Source of the DNA: MGBC163016 sp964649145
GTDB lineage: Bacteria; Actinomycetota; Coriobacteriia; Coriobacteriales; Eggerthellaceae
DNA: 34,490 nt
Assembly (NCBI GenBank): GCA_964649145.1
Contig: CAZYOQ010000013.1
Span: 1-34,490 of the forward strand
Reading direction: 5' to 3'
Each line of letters starts with the position of its first letter. Within the stretch, counting starts at the first letter, position 1. Position numbers and translations under genes: made by a program. The notes below the pieces were generated by a model that did not search any database, was not told where the DNA came from, and saw only the letters and a list, made by a program, of their open reading frames with translations. Below are positions 8,289 to 15,501 of this stretch, in pieces.

Positions 8289-10046
8289 ATGATGGCGGAA
8301 GTCTTAAAGCTCTCGAAAATGTACATGCCCACGCTTCGCGACGACCCAGCAGAGGCCGATATCGCAAGCCATAAATTGCTTCTTCGCGCGGGAATGATTC
8401 GAAAAACCGCAAGTGGCATATATACTTTTTTGCCTTTGGGGTATCGTGTGCTTCAAAAGATAGAGGCCATCGTGCGCGAGGAAATGAATGCTATAGGTGC
8501 ACTCGAGATCATGATGCCAGCGCTTCAACCTGCCGATATCTGGCACGAAAGTGGGCGCTGGAATGACTATGGGCCAGAGCTTATGCGCTTTGCGGATCGT
8601 CATGACCATGAGTATTGCCTAGGACCTACACATGAGGAATTGATAACCTCGCTTATCAAAGGCGAGCTTCGAAGCTATAAGCAACTTCCTGTTACTTTGT
8701 ACCAGATACAAGTGAAGTTCCGTGACGAGATTCGTCCGCGTTTTGGGCTTTTGCGCTCACGTGAGTTCATTATGAAAGATGCGTATTCTTTCCATGATTC
8801 ACAAGAGTCGCTTCAAAAGACCTACGACGAGATGAGTGTTGCTTACGGCAAAATCTGTGATAGATGCGGGCTGAAGTGGCGCGGCGTCGAAGCGGATTCA
8901 GGACAGATTGGCGGCAAGGTTACCACCGAATTTATGGCGCTGGCAGAATCTGGTGAAGCCGAGCTTGTCTACTGCGAATGCGGGTATGCTGCAAATACTG
9001 AAGCGGGCGAGTGCATTGCCAAACCTACCCTGTATGAAACAGACCACCTCGAGAAGGTTTCAACCCCTGGCATTCATACAATCGAAGAGCTTTCCAAATT
9101 CCTTAAAATTCCGCAGTCTTCAACTGTTAAAGCATATTCTGCTAAGAATGAGCAAGGCGATATCTTTGTTCTTTTCGTGCCCGGAGACCATGAGGTAAAC
9201 GAGCTTAAAGCTGCGCGTGAAATTCCTGGTTTTACGCCTTTGACCGACGAGGAGATGCTTGCGGCGAATCTAGTGAAGGGTTCGATGGGTCCTGTGGGAT
9301 TACCCGCAGGCGTGCATGTCGTTGCCGATACTTCCTTGAAAGACTTACCTGTGTGGGTGGTTGGTGCAAACGAAGAAGGCTACCATTTTATTGGAGCTTC
9401 ACTTGGCCGTGATTTTGAGGTAGACATCTGGGCTGACCTCTGTATCGTTCAGCCACAGGATAAATGCCCCGAATGTGGATGCGATCTTAAAGGCGCTCGT
9501 GGTATTGAAGTCTCTCAGGTATTCCAGCTGGGGAAGAAATATTCGGAATCTATGGGGGCAACCTATCTTGACGAGAACGGCAAAGAACAGCCCTTCATCA
9601 TGGGGTGCTATGGTGTTGGGGTTTCGCGTACTTTGGCAGCAATTGTTGAACAACATAACGACGAGGCCGGTATCAAATGGCCTATATCGGTCGCGCCGGC
9701 ACATGTTTGTGTCATCCCTCTTACAGTAGACGATGACGAAGTCTACCCGCAAGCTGCAGAAATTGCCTCTGGCCTTGCCAAGCTTGGTTTTGAGGTAGCT
9801 ATTGACGACCGCAAGGAACGCCCGGGCGTTAAATTTGCCGATGCCGACCTGATTGGATGGCCGCTCCAGGTTATCGTTGGGAAGCGCGGGCTTTCTGAGG
9901 GAAAGATCGAGGTTAGACGCAGACTCACTGGCGAGAAGCGCGATGTGGATCTTGATGTCTTGCCGGAGCTTATGGCTTTCTCAAGTCGTCACCTCGCGAA
10001 TTTGAATAGAACAAAGCTCTCGGTTTTCGGAAAACTATTCGAATAG
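8289..10046 (+). CDS. proS: Prolyl-tRNA synthetase, bacterial type with editing insert
   Basis: This class II aminoacyl-tRNA synthetase charges tRNA-Pro. The 585-residue protein has motif 2 in FRDEIRPRFGLLRSREFIMKDAYSFH (about 140-165). A YbaK-like insertion domain spans about 230-390, recognisable around STVKAYSAKNEQGDIFVLF and expected to deacylate Ala-tRNA-Pro. Motif 3 lies near FIMGCYGVGVSRTLAAIVEQ, and a C-terminal anticodon-binding domain follows (PAHVCVIPL through GWPLQVIVGKRG). The length is normal. Tandem ATGs at 8289 and 8292 follow AAGGA at 8281-8285; the second has the better spacing. It starts 19 bases after ispG and could be co-transcribed with it. A long inverted repeat follows the gene. 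Confidence 0.97.
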   Translation: MMAEVLKLSKMYMPTLRDDPAEADIASHKLLLRAGMIRKTASGIYTFLPLGYRVLQKIEAIVREEMNAIGALEIMMPALQPADIWHESGRWNDYGPELMRFADRHDHEYCLGPTHEELITSLIKGELRSYKQLPVTLYQIQVKFRDEIRPRFGLLRSREFIMKDAYSFHDSQESLQKTYDEMSVAYGKICDRCGLKWRGVEADSGQIGGKVTTEFMALAESGEAELVYCECGYAANTEAGECIAKPTLYETDHLEKVSTPGIHTIEELSKFLKIPQSSTVKAYSAKNEQGDIFVLFVPGDHEVNELKAAREIPGFTPLTDEEMLAANLVKGSMGPVGLPAGVHVVADTSLKDLPVWVVGANEEGYHFIGASLGRDFEVDIWADLCIVQPQDKCPECGCDLKGARGIEVSQVFQLGKKYSESMGATYLDENGKEQPFIMGCYGVGVSRTLAAIVEQHNDEAGIKWPISVAPAHVCVIPLTVDDDEVYPQAAEIASGLAKLGFEVAIDDRKERPGVKFADADLIGWPLQVIVGKRGLSEGKIEVRRRLTGEKRDVDLDVLPELMAFSSRHLANLNRTKLSVFGKLFE

Positions 10047-10085
10047 CTTCTGTTCGCTTTTCAGAGGCTTTTACCCTGTAAGATT

Positions 10086-10130
10086 GGCGAGAAATTTTCC
10101 TTCTTGGGGTTTCTCGCCTTAGCGTGTTTT
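10086..10130 (+). terminator. Hairpin downstream of proS, probable terminator
   Basis: A perfect 9-bp inverted repeat, GGCGAGAAA at 10086-10094 and TTTCTCGCC at 10110-10118, encloses a 15-base loop. It is followed by a mixed TTAGCGTGTTTT tail. It lies 40 bases after the proS stop, where transcription should end before the phasin-like gene. The T-tract is interrupted, so termination efficiency is uncertain. Confidence 0.5.
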
Positions 10131-10248
10131 GCGATTGCGATCAAAGTTTTGTGATTGCGCTACTTTGTCTTTCACTTTGACGGCTTTATTTCTATGCATC
10201 TGAATTACAATATTGAAAGCTTGTATATAGGAATATAGGAGGTAAGAA

Positions 10249-10596
10249 ATGGCTACTACAAACCCATTCCAACAGATATTCCTTGCAGGGGTTGGTGCTC
10301 TTGCAATAGGTGCAGAAAAATCGCAGCAAGTTGTTAATCAGCTGGTGGAAAAAGGAAAGATCACCGTTGAAGAAGGCAAGGAAATTGCTCAAGATGCTGC
10401 ATCTCAAGCTGAAGACGATTTCCAGTCAGTTCGTGACGATATCATCAAGGCGCACATGAAGGGCATGACCAAAAAACAGCGTGAAGAATTTGCCGCTAAA
10501 GTTGCCGATATGGCCTCGGCAATGGACGCTGATTCGCCCGATTGCGACTCAGATTCCAAGATAGAAGAAGACACCAAGGCCCAACTTGATGACTAA
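10249..10596 (+). CDS. Phasin-like small helical protein
   Basis: This 115-residue protein has a short amphipathic or hydrophobic N-terminal helix (FQQIFLAGVGALAIGAEKS). Helices with a phasin/PhaF-like pattern follow (QQVVNQLVEKGKITVEEGKEIAQDA), and the tail is acidic and disordered (DADSPDCDSDSKIEEDTKAQLDD). Such proteins coat polyhydroxyalkanoate granules in PHA producers. In many anaerobic actinobacteria they are annotated as phasin family without evidence for PHA, so the role here is unknown. AGGAGG at 10237-10242, six bases before the ATG, is the strongest ribosome-binding site in this part of the window and suggests good expression. It appears to be a single-gene unit between the proS hairpin and the structured leader of rlmB. 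Confidence 0.75.
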   Translation: MATTNPFQQIFLAGVGALAIGAEKSQQVVNQLVEKGKITVEEGKEIAQDAASQAEDDFQSVRDDIIKAHMKGMTKKQREEFAAKVADMASAMDADSPDCDSDSKIEEDTKAQLDD

Positions 10597-10618
10597 AGGT
10601 AGGCTTCTGCCTTAAATT

Positions 10619-10656
10619 ATGAAGCACGTCCGGCGTCTGAGGTCTTTTCGCTTCAT
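10619..10656 (+). repeat. Inverted repeat in the leader upstream of rlmB
   Basis: ATGAAGC at 10619-10625 pairs perfectly with GCTTCAT at 10650-10656 across a 24-base loop. A smaller hairpin, AGGTAG/CTGCCT with a GCTT loop, sits just upstream at 10597-10612, directly after the phasin-like stop. Neither has a T-tract. They may be 3'-end structures of the phasin mRNA or part of the rlmB leader. Confidence 0.4.
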
Positions 10657-10671
10657 CTAATAAGCTTGCGG

Positions 10672-10712
10672 TAATATGTCCTGATACAAAATCCTCGTAT
10701 CAGGACATATTA
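10672..10712 (+). promoter_or_regulatory. 16-bp perfect hairpin overlapping the rlmB ribosome-binding site
   Basis: TAATATGTCCTGATAC at 10672-10687 is the exact reverse complement of GTATCAGGACATATTA at 10697-10712, with a 9-base loop. The right arm ends two bases before the rlmB ATG at 10715. The only Shine-Dalgarno-like bases (AGGA, 10702-10705) lie inside that arm, so folding would hide them. There is no T-run, which argues against a terminator. The element could act as an RNA switch or as a DNA operator. Confidence 0.7.
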
Positions 10713-10714
10713 TT

Positions 10715-11464
10715 ATGACAAATCAAGACATAATCTTTGGGAAGCGTGCCGTGTCAGAGGCTCTACGATCCAATGTTCCGATAACACAGCTATTGCTTGC
10801 CAAGAATCTAGATCGCGACAAGTCGCTAGACAGCATTTTCTCTTGCGCTGAATCAATGAACGTACCTGTCAAGGAAGTTTCGAAGGCAAAGCTCGATTCA
10901 TATGTGGAGGGCTTGGCAGGTGGCGCTCACCAAGGAATTCTTGCAATCGCCACACCCTTTGAATATACCCCGCTAGAAGACGTTCTTTCGTCTTGCAGTA
11001 CGCAGCAGGCTCTGATTGTGGTATGCGACCACATTACAGACGCGGGAAACCTTGGCGCAATTATAAGGTCGGCAGAAAGTGTTGGAGCGGCAGGCCTTCT
11101 TATTCCCAACAGAAGAAGCGCTGCAGTTACGCCCGTTACATATAAGACTTCTGCTGGAGCCTTGGCTCATCTTCCTATAGTGCAGGTTTCAAATATTGCT
11201 CGCACTTTAGCCGATTTGAAGGATCAAGGGTTTTGGGCTGTTGCTGCAACGGAACACGCCGACGACCTTCTTTGGGAAGTTGATATGGAAGGCAGGATTG
11301 CCCTTGTCGTTGGAAACGAGCACGATGGTGTTTCCCAGCTGGTTTTAAAGTCGTGCGACATTCGTTGCAAGCTTCCACAAATGGGCAGTATTTCCTCTTT
11401 GAATGTTGCACAAGCGTCCACCGTTTTCATGTATGAGTGGTTGAGGCAAAATGAGTGCAAATAA
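10715..11464 (+). CDS. rlmB: 23S rRNA 2'-O-ribose methyltransferase, SpoU/TrmH family (RlmB-like)
   Basis: This SPOUT-class methyltransferase is expected to use S-adenosylmethionine to methylate the 2'-OH of a guanosine in 23S rRNA (G2251 in E. coli numbering for RlmB). The 249 residues comprise an N-terminal substrate-binding domain starting IIFGKRAVSEALRSN and the trefoil-knot catalytic domain. Its motifs are GNLGAIIRSAESVGA (motif 1), LVVGNEHDGVS (motif 2) and GSISSLNVAQA (motif 3). The length and start match the family. The next gene, a YacP/Rae1-like nuclease, overlaps it by 14 bases, as in the Bacillus yacO-yacP arrangement. The exact rRNA target is inferred from family and context; other SpoU subfamilies methylate different sites. 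Confidence 0.9.
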   Translation: MTNQDIIFGKRAVSEALRSNVPITQLLLAKNLDRDKSLDSIFSCAESMNVPVKEVSKAKLDSYVEGLAGGAHQGILAIATPFEYTPLEDVLSSCSTQQALIVVCDHITDAGNLGAIIRSAESVGAAGLLIPNRRSAAVTPVTYKTSAGALAHLPIVQVSNIARTLADLKDQGFWAVAATEHADDLLWEVDMEGRIALVVGNEHDGVSQLVLKSCDIRCKLPQMGSISSLNVAQASTVFMYEWLRQNECK

Positions 11465-11990
11465 AAGACGCCGGCTGCTTATTGTCGATGGCTACAATGT
11501 CATTCGGTCGGGCAGCCGCTATGCAAACATCACACTTCCAGACTATACCGACGATTATTTCAATGTCGCGCGGGAATGTCTTCTAAACGATGTCATCAAT
11601 TATGTAGGCAGGGATGTTGAGGCTGCAATCGTATATGACGCGAGCGAAAGAGAAGGTATCGTTTCTGAGGCTCAAACTATTGGAGGCGTGCGCGTTATTT
11701 TCTCGAAGCCAGGTCAATCGGCCGATCACTTGATCGAGAAGCTTGCACATGACGCAAGGGCGCGCAATGTGGAAACGATTGTCGTTACTAGCGATGCGAC
11801 CGTCCAAGACACCGTTTTTGGAGAAGGCGTTGATCGCATGAGCGCAGAGGGATTCTGTGCTGAACTTGCCCGTATGGATGCTTTTTGCGAAGAGAGTGGG
11901 GCAAGTCGCCCAAAGCCAAAAAGCACCGTTGAGGCCAGGATTCCAAAAGACACCCTAGAAAAGCTGCGCGCCATGCGAGACGCTAAATAA
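11451..11990 (+). CDS. NYN-domain RNA-binding/nuclease protein, YacP/Rae1 family
   Basis: This 179-residue NYN (PIN-like) domain protein has the metal-site motif LLIVDGYNVI near residues 9-18, a second acidic motif around IVYDASE and the strand/loop VVTSDATVQDTV. The Bacillus homologue Rae1 is a ribosome-associated endoribonuclease that cuts mRNA in the A site. The same activity is a reasonable guess here but is not shown by the sequence. It has a basic start (NKRRRLL) and a C-terminal extension with a helical tail. The ATG lies within the last codons of rlmB in another frame (14-base overlap), indicating translational coupling. Its stop is 37 bases from the convergent response-regulator stop. 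Confidence 0.88.
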   Translation: MSANKRRRLLIVDGYNVIRSGSRYANITLPDYTDDYFNVARECLLNDVINYVGRDVEAAIVYDASEREGIVSEAQTIGGVRVIFSKPGQSADHLIEKLAHDARARNVETIVVTSDATVQDTVFGEGVDRMSAEGFCAELARMDAFCEESGASRPKPKSTVEARIPKDTLEKLRAMRDAK

Positions 11991-12027
11991 GCAAGTTGTA
12001 GCAGGTACTTTCGTAGCCGCGAAGTGA

Positions 12028-12720
12028 TTACGCTTTGAAGCGATACCCGTAGCCGCGAACTGTTTCCACGAGACCTGGGTCGTAGCCCGCATTTTGAATC
12101 TTGTCGCGAAGACGCTTAATGTGAGTGTCAACGGTTTTTGTTTCTGTGAGGTATTCCCAGCCCCATGCTTCGCGTAGGAGATCTTCACGGGAAACTACCT
12201 TGCCGGCATTCTTCATAAGCGAAGTCAAGAGCTCGAATTCGCGAGGTGTTAGTTCAATTGGACCTTTATCCCCACTTGCTGTGTGCGCTTGTTTATCTAG
12301 CGTTATACCGTTTACGGTAATGATGCCGCTATCGACGCCAACCGTTCCGTTTACGCGCCTAAGCAGCGCACGCACTCTTGCAATCAGCTCACGAACGCCG
12401 AAAGGTTTCACAAGATAGTCGTCCCCGCCAATCTCAAGGGCAACGACCTTATCAAGTTCAGTGTCTCTGGCTGACAAGAACAGCACAGGCGCATTAGTTG
12501 TATTGCGAAGACGCCTGCATAGCTCATAGCCGTCAATGCCTGGAAGCATAATGTCCAAAACGAATAGGTTGTAGTCTTTTTCGCTTGCTTGTTCGATGGC
12601 TTCCTCGCCGCTCGTGACGACATCGACTGTATAACCTTCTTTTTCAAGCGCGAATCCAACGAAATCAGTGATAGTGGGTTCGTCGTCACACACCAAAATG
12701 CGGGTGAGTTGATCGGTCAT
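12028..12720 (-). CDS. OmpR/PhoB-family response regulator (orphan in window)
   Basis: This 230-residue DNA-binding response regulator has an N-terminal receiver domain with the acidic pair Asp12/Asp13, phospho-acceptor Asp56 in LFVLDIMLPG, Ser83 and Lys105 in YLVKPFG. A C-terminal winged helix (about 130-228) contains LTPREFELLTSLMKNAGKVVSREDLL and the wing TVRGYGYRF. All residues needed for phosphorylation are present. The ATG is preceded by AGGGG eight bases upstream. No histidine kinase gene lies next to it: the neighbours are a convergent NYN nuclease and divergent coaX. The partner and regulon are therefore unknown. The 112-base divergent gap toward coaX probably holds its own control region. 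Confidence 0.93.
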   Translation of the reverse strand: MTDQLTRILVCDDEPTITDFVGFALEKEGYTVDVVTSGEEAIEQASEKDYNLFVLDIMLPGIDGYELCRRLRNTTNAPVLFLSARDTELDKVVALEIGGDDYLVKPFGVRELIARVRALLRRVNGTVGVDSGIITVNGITLDKQAHTASGDKGPIELTPREFELLTSLMKNAGKVVSREDLLREAWGWEYLTETKTVDTHIKRLRDKIQNAGYDPGLVETVRGYGYRFKA

Positions 12721-12798
12721 TGCGCATGCCCCTATCGTTTCCCAAAGAGTTCTTGCGTCGAAAGCAAGGCAATTTCTTCGCTACAATTTATTCACCTG

Positions 12799-12820
12799 TT
12801 AATTTAACGATTAAACAATA
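12799..12820. promoter_or_regulatory. A/T-rich repeat in the divergent regulator-coaX gap, possible operator
   Basis: GTTAATTTAAC (five-base arms around one T) is followed directly by GATTAAACAAT, giving two TTAA-centred elements 11 bases apart. OmpR/PhoB-type regulators often bind direct repeats with an 11-bp period, and the adjacent gene encodes such a regulator, so autoregulation is conceivable. The stretch is A/T-rich and short, so chance is a real alternative. Confidence 0.25.
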
Positions 12821-12855
12821 TTTGAAGATAATTGGTTGAGGTGAATGTATTAATA

Positions 12856-13641
12856 ATGTTACTTCTAGTAGATGTTGGCAATACTCAAACTGAAATGGGC
12901 GTCTACGATGATGCTCAAATCTCTCAATCTTATGTGGCTCAGTGGCGTTTGAGCACAGTGGCTATGCAAAGTGCCGATGACTTAATCTCGCGTTTCCTTC
13001 CGCTTTTTGCTAACGATGGAATCGGTGTTTCTGAAATAGACGAAATGGCGATTGCTTGCGTTGTGCCTTCGCTGACCATCTCATGGCAGCATGTTGCTAA
13101 AAAGCTTTTCGGCTTCGAGGCAATTTTCTGCACCACTCAAGCAGCCAAGGATGCAGGGCTTTTCGATAGCGACTACCCGAATCCTTCCGAAATTGGCTCT
13201 GATAGAATTGCCGATGCGATAGGCGCGCTAAGCATCTTTGGTGGGCCTTGCGTAGTCATCGATTTTGGGACGGCCACGAATATCGAGGTTATAGATGGCA
13301 GTGGAAGGTTTTTAGGCGGGATAATCGCGCCAGGAATCATGACTGGGGCAAACGCGCTATTTTCCAATGCGGCACAGCTTGGCGCGATCAGCGTTTCTGC
13401 TCCTGATTGCGTGATTGGGAAATCGACTTCGCAGGCTATACAGTCTGGCTTGATTCATGGAGAAGTTGGGCGCGTTGATGGGCTGCTGGATCGCATATTC
13501 GATGAGATTGGCGAGCCTTGTAAAGTCGTTGCGACAGGGGGACTTTGCCATACCGTATCTCGCTTGCTTCGCCATAATGTCGAGGTTCGTCCAGAACTTA
13601 CTCTTGACGGGCTGCGTATCATGGCAGCTGCGATGAGATAG
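12856..13641 (+). CDS. coaX: Type III pantothenate kinase
   Basis: CoaX phosphorylates pantothenate in the first committed step of coenzyme A synthesis, using the ASKHA fold, and is not inhibited by CoA. The 261-residue protein begins MLLLVDVGNTQTEMGVY, the family's phosphate-1 motif with Asp6. It continues with PSEIGSDRIAD (catalytic Asp116) and VIDFGTATNIEV (phosphate-2, about 134-145). The adenosine-side motif is VVATGGL near the C-terminus. The frame is open from a TTG at 12832, but the family N-terminus matches the ATG at 12856, which has GAGGTG about 12 bases upstream, a slightly long spacing. It is followed by a 165-base gap before fhs. Confidence 0.93.
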   Translation: MLLLVDVGNTQTEMGVYDDAQISQSYVAQWRLSTVAMQSADDLISRFLPLFANDGIGVSEIDEMAIACVVPSLTISWQHVAKKLFGFEAIFCTTQAAKDAGLFDSDYPNPSEIGSDRIADAIGALSIFGGPCVVIDFGTATNIEVIDGSGRFLGGIIAPGIMTGANALFSNAAQLGAISVSAPDCVIGKSTSQAIQSGLIHGEVGRVDGLLDRIFDEIGEPCKVVATGGLCHTVSRLLRHNVEVRPELTLDGLRIMAAAMR

Positions 13642-13653
13642 GCTACATTTCGG

Positions 13654-13683
13654 CGATTGGTGCCAAACAGCGATTGATGCCAA
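13654..13683. repeat. Direct repeat CGATTGRTGCCAA upstream of fhs
   Basis: CGATTGGTGCCAA at 13654-13666 and CGATTGATGCCAA at 13671-13683 differ at one base and are 17 bases apart. Each carries a TTGR-TG-CCAA near-dyad. The pair lies just after coaX, about 125 bases before the fhs start. This resembles a binding site for a dimeric regulator, but no factor can be named. Confidence 0.45.
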
Positions 13684-13748
13684 TCAATTGCATGTGCCAT
13701 TTGTATTTGAAAAAAAGCTTGTAGAAAATCTGATGCGTCTGCAGTTTC

Positions 13749-13780
13749 TGTAGGCAATTCATGGATAATGTAGGCATTCA
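13749..13780. repeat. Direct repeat TGTAGGCA(A)TTCA before fhs
   Basis: TGTAGGCAATTCA at 13749-13761 and TGTAGGCATTCA at 13769-13780 are 20 bases apart, differing by one deleted base. They end 26 bases before the chosen fhs start and would lie in its 5' leader or core promoter. The function is unknown. Confidence 0.35.
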
Positions 13781-13806
13781 CAATGATGTTTCAAGAGAGG
13801 GCGGAT

Positions 13807-15495
13807 ATGAAGTCAGATATCGAGATTGCGCAGGAGTGTACCCCGAAAAAGATCACAGAAATAGCCAATGCTGTAGGAATTGGCGAGGAATATCTTGAAA
13901 ACTATGGCCCATATAAGGCGAAAGTCGACTACAACCTACTTCGCGAGAAAGAACATAATCCCGGCAAACTTGTGCTTGTTACCGCGATCAACCCGACTCC
14001 GGCTGGTGAGGGCAAGACCACCACTACAGTTGGTTTGGCCGATGCGATGGCTCAACTTGGAAAGAATGTTGTCGTTGCCTTGCGTGAGCCTTCTTTAGGC
14101 CCTGTTTTTGGAATAAAGGGCGGCGCTGCTGGTGGCGGATATGCACAGGTTGTTCCGATGGAAGATATAAACCTGCACTTCACTGGAGACTTCCATGCTA
14201 TAGGCGCTGCGAACAACCTTCTTGCGGCAATGCTTGATGCTCATATTCAAAATGGAAACGAGCTAAACATTGACCCCCGAAAGATAACTTGGAAGCGTGT
14301 TGTTGATATGAACGACCGCCAACTTCGTCATATTGTTGACGGCTTGGGAGGGCGCGCCCATGGCGTTCCTCGCGAGGACGGTTTTGATATCACTGTGGCT
14401 TCCGAGGTTATGGCGATCTTTTGTCTGGCCACCTCTATCACAGACCTCAAGAAGCGGCTGGGTGATATTGTGGTCGGATACACATACGACGATGAACCTG
14501 TTACTGCTCGCGATCTAAAGGCGCAAGGTGCTATGACCGCACTTTTGAAAGATGCGCTGAAGCCGAACCTCGTGCAGACCTTGGAAGGCACTCCTGCATT
14601 TGTCCATGGAGGCCCGTTTGCTAATATCGCGCATGGTTGCAATTCGATCATGGCTACGAGGATGGCGCTAGCCTTGGGCGATTATTGCATCACAGAAGCC
14701 GGGTTCGGGGCTGACCTAGGAGCCGAGAAGTTCTTAGACATCAAGTGTCGTCTTGCAGGGCTTAAGCCTGACGCGGTCGTGGTTGTTGCTACCGTTCGCG
14801 CGCTCAAGAACCATGGTGGAGTGGCGAAGGCTGACCTTGATAAGGAGAACCTTGAGGCGCTTGAGGCAGGGCTTCCGAATCTTCTTCAACATGTCGAAAA
14901 CATCACTCAGGTGTATAAGCTTCCGTGCGTTGTCGCTATCAACGCTTTCCCGACAGATACCAAACCTGAGCTTGATCTTGTCGAGGCCAAATGCAAGGAA
15001 CTTGGTGTAGATGTGGCACTTTCTGAGGTTTGGGCAAAGGGAGGCGAAGGCGGAATTGCGCTTGCTGAAAACGTTGTCTCGCTTTGCGAGAATGGTGACT
15101 CAGCTGGCCGAAGCGCAAACACGTTTGAATATTCCTATGACGACTCGCTTTCCATTACAGAAAAGATCGAGGCTATTACAAAAAAGGTCTATCACGGCGA
15201 CGGTGTCATTTTTGAGCCTGGCGCCGTAAAGGAAATTGCCAAGCTTGAGAAGCTTGGATTCGCTAAAATGCCCGTGTGTATGGCGAAGACTCAGTACTCC
15301 TTCTCTGATGATCCTGCCAAGCTTGGTGCGCCGAGAGACTTCAAGATTACCGTAAAACAAGTTAAGGTCTCTGCTGGGGCTGGCTTCATTGTCGCCCTTA
15401 CCGGGGATATCATGACAATGCCTGGCCTTGGCAAGACCCCGTCTGCCCACAAGATTGACGTCGATGAAAATGGCGTCATTTCCGGTTTGTTCTAG
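13807..15495 (+). CDS. fhs: Formate-tetrahydrofolate ligase
   Basis: This cytoplasmic enzyme (also called 10-formyl-THF synthetase) joins formate and tetrahydrofolate at the expense of ATP. In reverse it can make ATP. The 562-residue protein has the P-loop TPAGEGKTTTT (about 64-74), the glycine-rich GIKGGAAGGGYAQVVPMEDINLHFTGD segment, and the folate/formate region around EAGFGADLGAEKF. The C-terminus, GDIMTMPGLGKTPSAHKIDVDENG, is typical. The length matches the usual 555-560 residues. I chose the ATG at 13807, preceded by GAGAGGGCGG, over upstream in-frame ATGs at 13783 and 13786 because the MKSDIEIAQ N-terminus matches the family. It is followed six bases later by folD and then by a formate channel, forming a compact formate/one-carbon cluster. 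Confidence 0.97.
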   Translation: MKSDIEIAQECTPKKITEIANAVGIGEEYLENYGPYKAKVDYNLLREKEHNPGKLVLVTAINPTPAGEGKTTTTVGLADAMAQLGKNVVVALREPSLGPVFGIKGGAAGGGYAQVVPMEDINLHFTGDFHAIGAANNLLAAMLDAHIQNGNELNIDPRKITWKRVVDMNDRQLRHIVDGLGGRAHGVPREDGFDITVASEVMAIFCLATSITDLKKRLGDIVVGYTYDDEPVTARDLKAQGAMTALLKDALKPNLVQTLEGTPAFVHGGPFANIAHGCNSIMATRMALALGDYCITEAGFGADLGAEKFLDIKCRLAGLKPDAVVVVATVRALKNHGGVAKADLDKENLEALEAGLPNLLQHVENITQVYKLPCVVAINAFPTDTKPELDLVEAKCKELGVDVALSEVWAKGGEGGIALAENVVSLCENGDSAGRSANTFEYSYDDSLSITEKIEAITKKVYHGDGVIFEPGAVKEIAKLEKLGFAKMPVCMAKTQYSFSDDPAKLGAPRDFKITVKQVKVSAGAGFIVALTGDIMTMPGLGKTPSAHKIDVDENGVISGLF

Positions 15496-15501
15496 ATTGC
15501 C

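Noticed and set aside
10177..10211. TTGACG and TACAAT as a promoter for the phasin-like gene
   Set aside because: The hexamers are 23 bases apart, too far for a normal sigma-70 promoter.
12012..12059. Exact 12-base repeat CGTAGCCGCGAA, copies 36 bases apart at the 3' end of the response regulator gene
   Set aside because: One copy encodes the conserved RGYGYR wing of the regulator, the other lies just past its stop. Likely a small local duplication with no visible function.
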